From AP-15 sp963797115 (GTDB lineage Bacteria; Pseudomonadota; Alphaproteobacteria; ATCC43930; CGMCC-115725): a DNA stretch of 64,000 nt. The position numbers and the translations under genes are program-made. A model generated the notes under the pieces. That model saw only the letters and a list, made by a program, of their open reading frames with translations. It was not told the DNA's origin and did no database searches. Positions 9,758-18,641 of the stretch are shown here, in pieces (within the stretch, counting starts at the first letter, position 1; every line of letters begins with the position of its first letter). The DNA lies in contig CAWCOH010000001.1 in NCBI GenBank assembly GCA_963797115.1, positions 744,001 to 808,000 of the forward strand, in the 5' to 3' direction.

Positions 9758-10396
9758 ATGGCGGGCTTGGTGATTACGATCGCGCAGCGCAAGGGCGGCG
9801 CCGGGAAGACGACGCTCGCAGCACAGCTCGCGGTCGCCTGGGCGAGGCAGGACGCCCGGGTTGCTGCGCTCGACATCGACCCACAAGGCAGCCTTGCCGC
9901 ATGGGTCGATCTGCGGCGGGCGCGGCTCGGCGCCGAGGCGATGGGTTTCGACTTCGCCGCGCTGCCGGGGTGGCGTGCCGCGCAATGGATCGAGGATCGG
10001 GCGCGCAATGCCGATCTCGTCGTGATCGACGGTCCGCCCCATGCCGAAACCGAAGCACAAATTGCGGTGCGCGCCGCCGGGCTGGTGCTGATCCCGGTTC
10101 AGCCCTCGCCGCTCGATCTGTGGGCGACCGAGACCACCCTCAAGATGGCGCGCGACGAGCGACGGCACTCGCTCGTCGTCTTAAACCGGGTGCCGCCGCG
10201 CTCGGGCTTGACCGATGCCATTGCCGCCGACCTCGCCGAGAGGGGCGTTTCGGTTGCGGCTGCTCGGATCGGCAACCGCATCGCGCTGGTGCGGGCAATG
10301 ATGTCGGGTCTCGGCGTTACCGAGAGTGTCGGCCCGAGTCCCGCCGGGGCCGAGATTGACGCGCTCGCTGCGGAGGTGCGCAGCCTCCGGAATTAG
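9758..10396 (+). CDS. ParA-like P-loop ATPase (stand-alone)
   Basis: Member of the ParA/MinD superfamily: the deviant Walker A motif KGGAGKTT is at residues 12-19, the switch region ALDIDPQGSLAAW follows, and VVIDGPPHAE is the Walker B-like segment. The 212-residue size is that of short, orphan ParA proteins. No parB-like partner or centromere-like repeats are adjacent, so a role in plasmid or chromosome partition is not supported; such orphans may position other cargo. It is followed 14 bases later by mscL on the same strand. The function is therefore given only at family level. Confidence 0.85.
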   Translation: MAGLVITIAQRKGGAGKTTLAAQLAVAWARQDARVAALDIDPQGSLAAWVDLRRARLGAEAMGFDFAALPGWRAAQWIEDRARNADLVVIDGPPHAETEAQIAVRAAGLVLIPVQPSPLDLWATETTLKMARDERRHSLVVLNRVPPRSGLTDAIAADLAERGVSVAAARIGNRIALVRAMMSGLGVTESVGPSPAGAEIDALAAEVRSLRN

Positions 10397-10410
10397 GGAG
10401 GGAAGTTTAA

Positions 10411-10869
10411 ATGAGCGATCGAACCGTTTCACCGATCGGCGTTCGGCCGCCGGCCTGGGTCGACGAGTTCCGCGCCTTTATCATGCGCGGCAACGTCGTC
10501 GACCTCGCCGTCGGCATCATTATCGGCGTCGCCTTCACCGCGGTCGTCAACAGCCTGGTCAAGGATATCTTCACCCCGATCATCGGCCTGCTCGTCGGCG
10601 GGATCGACTTCACCAACCTATTTGTCACGTTGAGCGGACCATCGCAACCGACGCTCGCCGACGCCCAGAAGGCGGGGTCGGTGACTCTGAACATCGGCGT
10701 CTTCCTCAATGCCGTGATCCAATTCCTGATCGTCAGCTTCGCCGTCTTCTGGCTGATCAAGGCGCTCACGCGGCTGCACGTCCGCGAGGAGGCCGCACCG
10801 CCCGCGCCGTCAAGGACCGAGGTGCTGCTCGCGGAAATCCGCGACCTCCTGGCAGCGAAGCGAAATTAG
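10411..10869 (+). CDS. mscL: Large-conductance mechanosensitive channel MscL
   Basis: Inner-membrane homopentameric channel that opens under membrane tension to release solutes on osmotic downshock. The N-terminal part has the conserved EFRAFIMRGNVVDLAVGIIIG, entering TM1 (about residues 24-50), with the pore-lining VVDLAVGIIIGVAF. TM2 is about residues 86-110 (FLNAVIQFLIVSFAVFWLI). The tail is short and charged. At 152 residues it is slightly longer than E. coli MscL because of a longer N-terminus and periplasmic loop. A strong GGGAGG site precedes the ATG. Confidence 0.97.
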   Translation: MSDRTVSPIGVRPPAWVDEFRAFIMRGNVVDLAVGIIIGVAFTAVVNSLVKDIFTPIIGLLVGGIDFTNLFVTLSGPSQPTLADAQKAGSVTLNIGVFLNAVIQFLIVSFAVFWLIKALTRLHVREEAAPPAPSRTEVLLAEIRDLLAAKRN

Positions 10870-10882
10870 CGGCCGGGCGGTT

Positions 10883-11392
10883 TCAGCCCTCGCCGTCGAA
10901 ATAATCGACGCCGCTCGCGGTGCGCCCGAGAAAGACCAGCCGGCGTTGCGGGGGCGTGGTTTCCGCCGTCGGTACCGAATAGACCCCGAATTTGCCGCTG
11001 TCGGGATATTCGGCGACTTCGGGCAGCTCCAAGGAGCTGATCGAAAGATAGCGGAGGTCGCCGGCGGAAGTGTTGATCAGCTGATGCGCCTGCTCGGCCC
11101 CGCCCGCCGGGCAGACGATGACATCGCCCGCGCGCACCGGGTATTGCTCGGCGCCAAAGCGCAAGGTCCCCTCACCGTTAAGGATCATGAACAGCTCGTC
11201 ATTGACGTGGTGGACATGGTGCGGGAACGCCTTCTTTCCCGGCGGCACCACGGTCAGGCGGCAACCAAGCTTGGTGGCACCCAGCGGTGCTGCGATCGGC
11301 GCGATCCGAGCCTCGAACCCGGCCTCGGGTTTTTGCGGGCTTTGCGGCAGCAGCTCGATTTCATTGACGTTGACGACGGGACGTCGCGTCAT
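10883..11392 (-). CDS. Cupin domain protein
   Basis: A single-domain cupin of 169 residues. The first cupin motif is seen in PHHVHHVNDELFMILNGEG and the second in VRAGDVIVCPAGGAEQAHQL, giving the usual His/Glu metal set. ATG at 11392 has AAGGAA seven bases upstream; the open frame extends further but without a good site. Proteins of this kind bind a metal and small molecules in the cytoplasm, and the exact role is not predictable. It is convergent with mscL, with 13 bases between the two stops, and the IS630 element lies about 160 bases upstream of its start. Confidence 0.8.
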   Translation of the reverse strand: MTRRPVVNVNEIELLPQSPQKPEAGFEARIAPIAAPLGATKLGCRLTVVPPGKKAFPHHVHHVNDELFMILNGEGTLRFGAEQYPVRAGDVIVCPAGGAEQAHQLINTSAGDLRYLSISSLELPEVAEYPDSGKFGVYSVPTAETTPPQRRLVFLGRTASGVDYFDGEG

Positions 11393-11563
11393 TTGTGCAT
11401 TCCTTTCTGAAGTAAGAGCCTTTGAAAGAATTGCTTTCTTTGCCATCCCGGCGATGGCCCGGACCCAACCTTCCGCCACTGCCGAGTATCCGGGCAGTTG
11501 CGGCACCTTATACGGATCTCCGGAAATTTCTGGATGCGGGTGTGCCTCCATAGCAGGTCTCGC

Positions 11564-12133
11564 CTATCGAGCGGGTGAAGCGGGAGCCCAGGCGACCGCG
11601 CAGAGCGAGCGGATCAGGCCGGGGTTGGTGGCGAACCGGTTCCAGGCCATCGCGCAGGCATCCATGACCTCCGCCAGGCCGGGAAACACCGAGTTGGCGA
11701 GCCAGTGGCTGCGCAGATAGTGCCAGATCCGCTCGACCGGATTGAGCTCCGGGCTGTAGGGCGGCAGTGCTAACAAAGTGATATTGCTGGGCACCATCAG
11801 TCCATGACTCTTGTGCCAACTGGCACCATCGAGGATCACCACGGCATGGGCATCAGCGGCGACCTGGCTGCTGATCTCGCTGAGATGATGGTTCATCGCG
11901 GCGGTATTGCAGACCGGCATGATCAGCGTCGCCGCTTTGCCCTCCACCGGGCAGACCGCACCAAACAGATAGGCCGAGGCGAAGCCGAGATCCTTCGGTG
12001 TTGCCGGCCGGCTGCCGGTTGGCCCCCACACCCGGGTCAGACTGTTCTTCTGACCGATGCGCGCCTCGTCCTGAAACCACAGCTCGACTCGCCTACCGCG
12101 TGCTTGCGCCGCCCGGACTCGCTCTAATTGCAA
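11564..12133 (-). CDS. IS630 transposase, C-terminal DDE part (OrfB)
   Basis: Carries the catalytic core: ELWFQDEARIGQKNS with the first acidic residue, VVILDGASWHKS with the second, and PPYSPELNPVERIWHYLRS with the third, the DDE arrangement of IS630/Tc1 transposases. It is in the -1 frame relative to OrfA and overlaps it by about ten bases. Its frame continues open upstream of the overlap, reading FATLGLQLERVRAAQA, which is the expected linker. So it is likely expressed as an OrfA-OrfB fusion by slippage on the four Ts (12147-12150), or the element has lost one T there. Confidence 0.85.
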   Translation of the reverse strand: MQLERVRAAQARGRRVELWFQDEARIGQKNSLTRVWGPTGSRPATPKDLGFASAYLFGAVCPVEGKAATLIMPVCNTAAMNHHLSEISSQVAADAHAVVILDGASWHKSHGLMVPSNITLLALPPYSPELNPVERIWHYLRSHWLANSVFPGLAEVMDACAMAWNRFATNPGLIRSLCAVAWAPASPAR

Positions 12134-12645
12134 TCCAAGAGTTGCGAAAACTCTGCTTGCGCCGTCGCATCAGCCTCCGGGTGACGCGACCGCGGGGCCA
12201 ACCAACTCAACTTGATCCGGTGCAGCAGCCGGTAGGTGCTCGACAGACTGCAATCAATCTCGAACTCCTCTTTCAAGATCCGTTGCGCGTCGACCCCACG
12301 AAACGCCACCACCCCGTCCCGCTCCAGTTCGGCACCAGCGACCATCCGTTCCTTGAACCGCGCGCTCGTCACCGCGTCGACCCGGGGCTGGCGGCCCGGG
12401 CGCGGCCGATCACGCAGTCCCGCAATGCCGTCCTCCTCATAGCGGTTATGCCATTCGTAAGCCGCCGACCGGCTCAGCCCAGCCAGCCGCGCCGCTTCCT
12501 GATGCTCCATCCCTTCGAGCAGGTTCGCAATCATCAGCACCCGCTGGCAGACACGCCCGCTCTCGCCTCGGGCCAAGCGCCGCAGCTCGGCCGCCCCCGG
12601 TGCGCTGCGAAAAAAGTATGCCGGCATCATCCATCCCCCAAACAT
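12124..12645 (-). CDS. IS630 transposase, N-terminal DNA-binding part (OrfA)
   Basis: Winged-helix/helix-turn-helix portion of the IS630 transposase: RVLMIANLLEGMEHQEAARL, then GLSRSAAYEWHNRY for the first HTH and RILKEEFEIDCSLSSTYRLL for the second. ATG codons at 12645, 12630 and 12627 are all possible starts. It ends at a TAG just after QLLDCN, where the catalytic part takes over in another frame. It binds the element ends and needs the OrfB portion for cutting. Confidence 0.8.
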   Translation of the reverse strand: MFGGWMMPAYFFRSAPGAAELRRLARGESGRVCQRVLMIANLLEGMEHQEAARLAGLSRSAAYEWHNRYEEDGIAGLRDRPRPGRQPRVDAVTSARFKERMVAGAELERDGVVAFRGVDAQRILKEEFEIDCSLSSTYRLLHRIKLSWLAPRSRHPEADATAQAEFSQLLDCN

Positions 12646-12806
12646 GGTACGCTTGCCTATTAACTCTACCACATCTGGAAGCCACCGGAAGCCGGTATTA
12701 CCAGCCTTCGCCGCGGCAAGATGGACCCCGACCCTTCGCCGGGGTGGCGACGGAGGGTTAACTGGTCTTAACAGAAAATCCCGCCGACTACCCGGTGTAT
12801 CCTCCG

Positions 12807-13007
12807 TTACTCGATGACCTCGTCGTCGCGGACGAGGATCGTCGGCAGGACGGTGAGGCCGAGTTCCTTCGCGGTCTTGAGGTCGATGACCAGCTCGAAT
12901 ATGACCGGTTGCTGGGCCGGCTCGTGCCGGCCGAAGAAGAATGGGTCGTTGCCGACGAGGAGCGCGCCAGCTTGCAGTTGGACAAGGGAGGTGAAGGCGG
13001 TCTCGAA
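12807..13007 (-). pseudogene. Relic of an ABC-type substrate-binding protein (COG2984-like), internally deleted
   Basis: The complement reads FETAFTSLVQLQAGALLVG, then GNDPFFFGR, then PAQQPVIFELVIDLKTAKEL and ends VLPTILVRDDEVIE followed by a stop. In intact proteins of this family the last two blocks are separated by roughly 40-50 residues, so the relic has lost an internal segment as well as its N-terminal two thirds. Its upstream edge coincides with the end of a different gene relic at about 13008, with no spacer. It is non-functional. Confidence 0.75.
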
Positions 13008-13558
13008 CGTGACCCTGCGCGTAAGAGGGATACTGTGGGGATCCTTCGGGAAACCCCTGGGGAAGAAAATACGTCTCAAATTTGCTAAAGCCGGTCGCCA
13101 ATGCGGTCGAGTGCAGGATGTCCTGATCGAGAGGATAGTGCGCCTTTCCGGTCACCGTCATATGCGTCACGCCGCCATAGGCTTCGGGCCTGAGGGCACG
13201 GCGCACGAACCATTTGGCGTACCAGCAGCCTTGCAGGCACGTTGCTTGGCCTCTCCGAGCAGGCTCAAGAAATCGGCACGCCAAAGGTGGGAAGACCAGT
13301 CTGCGTGCGATATTTCGTATAGAAGTTGCCCGGGCTAAGCGGCGCGTTCTGGGCGAAGAGCCAAATCCCCGCATTGTAAAAAGATGTCAATAGGCCGGCG
13401 TTCGGGTCGGTAGGTACGTACACGTGAAGATCCCGGCCGGTACAAATGTGCCGTATCGGCCCGATCGCGTTCTATGCAAACGGACCCTGACCGTTCTGGA
13501 CGGCCAGCCATGACGCCTGATCTGTCATGTAATCGAGGTCAGGAGCGTACATAGCCAT
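13008..13558 (-). pseudogene. Relic of a vanadium-haloperoxidase-like (PAP2 superfamily) gene
   Basis: On the complement from 13558 I read MAMYAPDLDYMTDQASWLAV, QNGQGPFA, a stop, then DLHVYVPTDPNAGLLTSFYN, AGIWLFAQNAPLSPGNFY, a further stop, and after a frame change CWYAKWFVRRALRPEAYGG and LPQGFPEGSPQYPSYAQGHV. The last block is the phosphate/vanadate-binding motif of bacterial vanadium-dependent haloperoxidases (HPSYPAGH type). At least one nonsense codon and one frameshift break it, and the 3' end is replaced by the ABC-protein relic. The intergenic part 13559-13658 shows nothing else. Confidence 0.7.
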
Positions 13559-13658
13559 TGTTCCGCTTATGTCTGGGGCCCGTTTGATGATTACGGTTCT
13601 CGTAACCGGAAATAGTCAAAAATCAATCTCTTTGCGGTTGCTATCAACGACGTTTCGG

Positions 13659-14618
13659 CTAGACGACCAGCGCGGAATCGGGTTTTTGTCGCCAATAGCC
13701 CAGCATGTCGTCGATCGTCTGATCGAGTGAGATGACCGGCTCCCAGCCCGTTGCCGTCTTGATCTTGGAGCAGTCGGCCCAGATCACCGGCTCGTCGGTG
13801 GGCCGGAGCAGCTTCGGGTCGATTTCGGCGATAATGTCTTGGCGCGCCGCTCGCCGCAGTACCTGCGACAGCACCGCGCGCATCGCATAAGCAGTGGCCC
13901 CACCGAGGTTGTAAGCCTCGCCGCTCTGACCGCCGTCGAGAAGGAGAATCAAGGCACGGTTGAGGTCGCGAACGTCGACGATCGTCCGCCGGGTCTCGAG
14001 GTTACCCACGCGAATCGTATTTGCGTCCTGATGGCGTTCCAGCCACACGGTGCGCCGCACGAAATCAGACAGCGCGTCGCCCACTTTACGCGGACCGGTG
14101 CAGTTGAAAATCCGCACGCGCACTGCATCGAGCCCGAAGCCGGCCCAATATTGGTACGCCAATAAGTCGGTTGCCACCTTGGAGACCCCGTAGGGGTGCA
14201 GAGGCAGCAACGGAGCGCTCTCGGAAATCGGCCCTTGCTGCGGATCGGTCGCGCCGTACTCGGCGGACGATCCAGCGACCACGATGCGAACCTTCCGGTC
14301 GAGCCGGCGGACTGCTTCTAGGACATTGGCAGTGCCGATCACGTTGGTTTCCAGGGTCTCGATCGGTCGCTGCCACGATGCCGTGGGGTAGCTCTGCGCC
14401 GCCAGATGAAATACGGCATCGGGCCGGAAGCGAGTCAGCGAATCGCACACCGAACACCAGTCTCGGATGTCGACCTCCTCGAGTACGAGGTCCACTAGAT
14501 CTGAGGGGTCCACTGTCGGCTTGTAGTAGCTGGCCAACACCTCATGGCCCGCGGCTGTCAGGGCGCTGCTGAGGTGCGAGCCCATCATTCCGCCGCAGCC
14601 GCTGATCCAAATCCGCAT
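13659..14618 (-). CDS. NAD(P)-dependent sugar-nucleotide epimerase/reductase (GDP-6-deoxy-mannose reductase type)
   Basis: Extended SDR enzyme of 319 residues acting on a nucleotide sugar. The Rossmann motif GCGGMMG is at residues 7-13; the catalytic set is Ser 117/118 in VAGSSAEYG and Tyr 143-x3-Lys 147 in HPYGVSK. The wording TNVIGTANVLEAVR and RIFNCTGPRK is closest to GDP-4-dehydro-6-deoxy-D-mannose reductases (RMD), so it may make GDP-D-rhamnose; GDP-mannose dehydratase or another epimerase cannot be excluded. It is the last gene of a three-gene minus-strand set with a glycosyltransferase and a GH42-like hydrolase, which points to surface polysaccharide. Confidence 0.8.
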   Translation of the reverse strand: MRIWISGCGGMMGSHLSSALTAAGHEVLASYYKPTVDPSDLVDLVLEEVDIRDWCSVCDSLTRFRPDAVFHLAAQSYPTASWQRPIETLETNVIGTANVLEAVRRLDRKVRIVVAGSSAEYGATDPQQGPISESAPLLPLHPYGVSKVATDLLAYQYWAGFGLDAVRVRIFNCTGPRKVGDALSDFVRRTVWLERHQDANTIRVGNLETRRTIVDVRDLNRALILLLDGGQSGEAYNLGGATAYAMRAVLSQVLRRAARQDIIAEIDPKLLRPTDEPVIWADCSKIKTATGWEPVISLDQTIDDMLGYWRQKPDSALVV

Positions 14619-14633
14619 GCCCTGCTTTCCTCG

Positions 14634-15848
14634 TCACGCGCGTTCCAGAAATTGCGATGTCGCACGCTGCGCCGAGAGGCCAGCGATCACCTCGTCGAGT
14701 GAGGCCATTTGTACGTCCCACCGGTAATTTGCTTCGGCGGCGGCACGTGCCTTGCGCGCCATATCGGAACGAAATCTCTCGTCTCGCAGCAGTTGTAGGA
14801 CGTGCTCGGCGAATTCCCGCGGGCCATCTGCCGCCAGGATGCCCGCACCGTTCGCAACGACCGTGCCGCTCGCCGCAGTGGTGGAGGCGACGCAAGGGAG
14901 TCCCATGGCCATGGCTTCCAGCAGCTTGTTCTGGATGCCGCGGGCCATTCGCAAGGGCGCCACGAATACCTCCGCGCGGTCAAGATAGGGACGCGTATCG
15001 GGGACGTGTCCGGTAACGCTGACCCCTCGGCGCTCCGCCAGCCGCTGCACGGCCCGAGCAGGCCGGTTTCCGCAGATGACAAAGCTTGCCTCGGGCATCT
15101 GCGCGTGTACCAGCGGGAGAACTTCGTCGCAGAACCACACGACCGCGTCGACATTTGGGAAATAATCCATCACCCCAGTAAACACGATCGATCCCGGTCG
15201 CTTTGCCTCGCCCATTGAGCGAAAATAGTCGAGATCCACCCCGTTGCCGACGAGGCTGACTGGCACCCCGGGAATCAGCCGCTCGAAATCGCGTTGTTCG
15301 ACCGCCGTGCAGACAAGTGCATGGGTAAAATTGCGTGCTATGCGGCGCTCGTAGGCGAGAAACCGCCGTTGCTCGATCGAATAAATCCATCGTAATGGGA
15401 TCGAGGAACGTCTGGCGTACTGACCCCATCTCGATAAATCGAGCTCGGCGAACTGCATGATCCGCGGCACCTGCGGGAAGTGATCGGCAAACTGTGCGAC
15501 GTTGCAGCTGTAGACCATGATCACGTCGGGTTTCAGTTCGATGAATTTTTGCTTGATCGCCGTATGCAACCTCGGCTCGGCAAAGACCGCCACGGAAAGC
15601 GGCCATCCGACAATAAGCGCCCGGAGTGCACGCAGCTTGCTCGCCCACCCGTTCAACGGGACAGCGGTCACGCTCTGCGCGTAGTCGCGCAAGCCAGGAA
15701 TGTTCTCGAGATCGCGGCGACCGTCGCCGAGGCAGAAGACATGCACCTCGTGCTTCGCAGAGAGGTGGCGGATTTCATTGAAGGTGGTGATCTTGTCGCC
15801 CCGGTCCGGCGGGAACGGCACCCGTTGGGATACGAAGAATATTCGCAT
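14634..15848 (-). CDS. Glycosyltransferase, exosortase A/PEP-CTERM-associated type (TIGR03087-like)
   Basis: GT-B fold glycosyltransferase of 404 residues. The N-terminus MRIFFVSQRVPFPPDRGDKI is typical of the sugar transferases found in exosortase-linked EPS loci. The C-terminal nucleotide-sugar domain shows VGNGVDLDYF, GHVPDTRPYL and the E-x7-E stretch around NKLLEAMAMGLPCVAS. ATG at 15848 is chosen because the family starts at this motif; the longer upstream frame has no homology. It lies 15 bases upstream of the reductase gene and 34 bases downstream of the hydrolase gene, so the three are probably one operon. No exosortase or polymerase gene is in the window. Confidence 0.8.
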   Translation of the reverse strand: MRIFFVSQRVPFPPDRGDKITTFNEIRHLSAKHEVHVFCLGDGRRDLENIPGLRDYAQSVTAVPLNGWASKLRALRALIVGWPLSVAVFAEPRLHTAIKQKFIELKPDVIMVYSCNVAQFADHFPQVPRIMQFAELDLSRWGQYARRSSIPLRWIYSIEQRRFLAYERRIARNFTHALVCTAVEQRDFERLIPGVPVSLVGNGVDLDYFRSMGEAKRPGSIVFTGVMDYFPNVDAVVWFCDEVLPLVHAQMPEASFVICGNRPARAVQRLAERRGVSVTGHVPDTRPYLDRAEVFVAPLRMARGIQNKLLEAMAMGLPCVASTTAASGTVVANGAGILAADGPREFAEHVLQLLRDERFRSDMARKARAAAEANYRWDVQMASLDEVIAGLSAQRATSQFLERA

Positions 15849-15882
15849 CAAAGAACTCCGACTGGTCCGCCCGCCAAAAAGC

Positions 15883-18459
15883 TCAGGGTTCGACGACCAC
15901 CGCGGCCGTGGCGATAACGCCGCCGAGCAAATCCTTTGCACGGATCGTCCAGACGCCGGGTTTGTCGTTGACGGCAAACGGGAGCAGCTTCGTGGTTTCG
16001 GCACCAGTAATCAGCAAATTTCCCGAGTAATGAGCAACCGTGCTGCCCTCGGGGTCGATGACATCGAGATGGATCACGTCGAGCGCGGCGTGTGAACTCG
16101 AGCCGATCAGGAATTCGGCGTTGGTCCCGAGATGGGCATCGTGAGGCCCGAAAACGGACGGGGGAGCGACAGGCTTATCCGATAAAGCGAGGACGGTCGG
16201 ATCGACCGGGCCCAGTTCGAGCGCCACGCGGTCGGCCAGTCCGAGGGGGCGCCCGGCCCGCACGTCGTAAACGTGAACCGGACGCGCCAGCCTCAGCACA
16301 ACATCTTCGCGGCCACCGGGGATCGGGCCCTGATCCGCCGGCCTAGGCGCCGCGGGAAGGTCGCGTTGTAGAGTGACGACTGTTACCTCGCCGTTGTCGA
16401 AGATGTGGGTTTCGACATCGCCGGTGGGCCCACCCTCGGCCCGGAGGAGCGGATAGCGTGGCTTCACGCCGGCCGTTTCGAGGAGTTCGGTGATCCGTCG
16501 CCCTGCTGCGCGGGCTCGGTCGTCGGAGAGGTCGACATAGGCCGCTCTGCCCTTGCCGAAGGCAGAGCCTGTTGCGGCGCGCGCGGCGGGATCGGCGAAG
16601 ACCTCGGAAAGAAGCGGCTTGGCCATTCTCTTGCCGTGCTCGTCGAAAATTCCCGGCTCGCCCTCGGCTGCGACGACGCCGCCGCGCTCGACGAAGTCAC
16701 TGATCTCCTTGGCCTCGGTCGGTGACAATGCAATCGCATGGGGGAGCATCAGGAGGCGGTAATCACAGTTACGAAGTTCGCCGCCTCTCACTGCCTCGGA
16801 CGAAACGAATCGATGCTGTAGCCCGCGGTGCCGGATCAGGCCTACGAAGTTGCGCGTCGCTGCCCTGATTGCATTATCCTGATACTCGGTGCTGGCAGTA
16901 CGGCGGCTCCAATCCTTCCCGTCAGCTTTGCGGTCGAGCAGCCATTGCACCCGCATGCTTGACGGCGAGTAGAGCACGCCGACCGGGTCGATATGAGGGC
17001 GGCTGTTGATCAACAAGGCGCCGAGCCCGCCGCGCAGCTCGGCGAAATAGGGCGCAGCATTGCGCCCCCGCTCGCCGATATGGCCAGACGCGTCGGCGAA
17101 CTCGTTGTTCTCGTCCCACAGGATGAGCCCGCGTATTCCGCGCAAGGTTTGACGCCAGACGCGGTGGGCTTCGGCCGGCCCACTTTCGAACAACGCGAGC
17201 AGCATGATCAGCCCAGGGTGGAACGACCGCGCGATCTCGAGATCACCAGGCTCCATCGCATCGACGCTACCCGCCAAGCGCGAATAATCGTAACCTCCCC
17301 AGCCGGGAATCTGGCCGCCTTCGATCGCCGCCACCGCTGCGGGATCGGCTTCGTGGATTGCCTTGCTACCGCTCTCGACGGCACGCGCGAAGGCAACGTC
17401 CATCCACTCCTTGAAATCCGCCCATGCCGAGAAATTCTGGTCGGGTCGCTGCATCACCTCCCGAGTGGTCATCGGCCTAACCTGCTCCCAGCGGCTGAAC
17501 TCGGAATCCCACTCCTGATTGAGCGCCGTCAGGCTACCGTAACGCTCTTTCAACCAGACCCGCATGGCGGTCAGGGATGGCTCGGAGAAATCGAAATCCC
17601 AGAACGCCGCCAGGTCGGCAATCCCGCTTTCGTCAGCGAGATTGTAATAGAGCGGCCGGTAAGGATGCTGCGCACCGACAACGCGGACCAGCCGATCTCG
17701 AATTTTTTCCAGCAATTCGCCGTCGGAGAGACTGGGCTCGCGCATAAAAGCCGCAGGATCCGAAGGATCTTTCCAATAGCGCTGCTTGACCTCGAGGAAT
17801 TTCCAGTTCTTCAGCCGATCGCCGGACCACCTGTGATAGGGAGAATAGAAATCGGTCGCGATGTTCTCGAGATACCAGCGCATATCATTGTCCAGCAACG
17901 GAGCGAGCCGGTCCACCGTCGTGCTGTTCAACTCCCAGGGGTGGACCATCCCCGCGGTGACTCCGAGCCGCTTCAAAGCGGCGTACCCTGCTTGCGACTG
18001 AGGCTGCCACATGACGATTTGATAGTCCGTCCACGGGTGGTCGAACGGCGAGGCGATGAATGAGGTGGTTTCATCGTTCTCACGACGGGATGTGCCGCCG
18101 CTTTGATCGACCTCCTCCATCGAGAGATGGGTCGCCAGCCGGTTCTTCATCGTTACCGCTCGCCTGGCGTCCAGCGGAAACGTCACCGCCGACGCATGGG
18201 CGAGGTGGAGCGGGAGCCGGTGGCGCTCGACCACTCGGCCGTCGACATCGCTCCATTCGATATCGAGAAAGCCGTGTCCCGTCGCCGGCTTCTCAAAATG
18301 ATAGACGACCTCTATCGACTGGTTCCGCTCGATTGCTTGCGGTAGCGTGAGCTGATCGGCAATGGCTGGTCCACTTAGCCAATCGCCGAAAATCAGCAAC
18401 AGCGCTGCGGCCCTGGCGGGCGCCCTAAATTTGCTTGGTTCGGCTGCCATCGCTTCCAT
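15883..18459 (-). CDS. Secreted GH42-like beta-galactosidase-type glycoside hydrolase
   Basis: An 858-residue exported protein: residues 1-35 form a signal peptide (AAALLLIFGDWLSG, cut near AIA-DQ). The centre resembles the GH42 TIM barrel (YNLADESGIADLAAFWDFD, with the candidate acid/base Glu in DES, and LTALNQEWDSEFSRWEQV). Later, DYRLLMLPHAIALSPTEAKE and FVERGGVVAAEGEPG match the beta-galactosidase trimerisation (glutamine-amidotransferase-like) domain. The last 150 residues look like beta-sandwich domains. It probably trims or degrades a polysaccharide in the periplasm or outside the cell, linked to the glycosyltransferase and reductase behind it. Substrate is unknown. ATG at 18450 is an alternative start. 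Confidence 0.7.
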   Translation of the reverse strand: MEAMAAEPSKFRAPARAAALLLIFGDWLSGPAIADQLTLPQAIERNQSIEVVYHFEKPATGHGFLDIEWSDVDGRVVERHRLPLHLAHASAVTFPLDARRAVTMKNRLATHLSMEEVDQSGGTSRRENDETTSFIASPFDHPWTDYQIVMWQPQSQAGYAALKRLGVTAGMVHPWELNSTTVDRLAPLLDNDMRWYLENIATDFYSPYHRWSGDRLKNWKFLEVKQRYWKDPSDPAAFMREPSLSDGELLEKIRDRLVRVVGAQHPYRPLYYNLADESGIADLAAFWDFDFSEPSLTAMRVWLKERYGSLTALNQEWDSEFSRWEQVRPMTTREVMQRPDQNFSAWADFKEWMDVAFARAVESGSKAIHEADPAAVAAIEGGQIPGWGGYDYSRLAGSVDAMEPGDLEIARSFHPGLIMLLALFESGPAEAHRVWRQTLRGIRGLILWDENNEFADASGHIGERGRNAAPYFAELRGGLGALLINSRPHIDPVGVLYSPSSMRVQWLLDRKADGKDWSRRTASTEYQDNAIRAATRNFVGLIRHRGLQHRFVSSEAVRGGELRNCDYRLLMLPHAIALSPTEAKEISDFVERGGVVAAEGEPGIFDEHGKRMAKPLLSEVFADPAARAATGSAFGKGRAAYVDLSDDRARAAGRRITELLETAGVKPRYPLLRAEGGPTGDVETHIFDNGEVTVVTLQRDLPAAPRPADQGPIPGGREDVVLRLARPVHVYDVRAGRPLGLADRVALELGPVDPTVLALSDKPVAPPSVFGPHDAHLGTNAEFLIGSSSHAALDVIHLDVIDPEGSTVAHYSGNLLITGAETTKLLPFAVNDKPGVWTIRAKDLLGGVIATAAVVVEP

Positions 18460-18641
18460 TTCTCAGGGCATTAGACGCTGTCATAGCGGCATAATCGAGC
18501 CTCTGCCAAGCCGTCGACGCAAGGGTGGTCGATCTCGGGCCATCGGCGCTCGCTCTTGACCGGGAGCGGCCGGATTGGGTAAAAGCGGGCGCAAAGCGGT
18601 TGCGTGAGTCCTTGCGAGTTTGGGTTGGGTTGAGGTGTGCG

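Larger units (their letters stand above)
11551..12665 (-). mobile_element. IS630-family insertion sequence
   Basis: About 1.1 kb holding two overlapping transposase frames on the minus strand. I place the ends near TA dinucleotides at about 11551 and 12665, since IS630 elements duplicate TA, but I could not identify clean terminal inverted repeats, so the edges are approximate. It sits between the cupin gene and a pair of gene relics, which suggests it entered an already degenerating region. Confidence 0.7.

Noticed and set aside
9758..10396. Plasmid partition locus
   Set aside because: Only a lone ParA-like gene is present; no parB, no iteron-like repeats, no replication gene.
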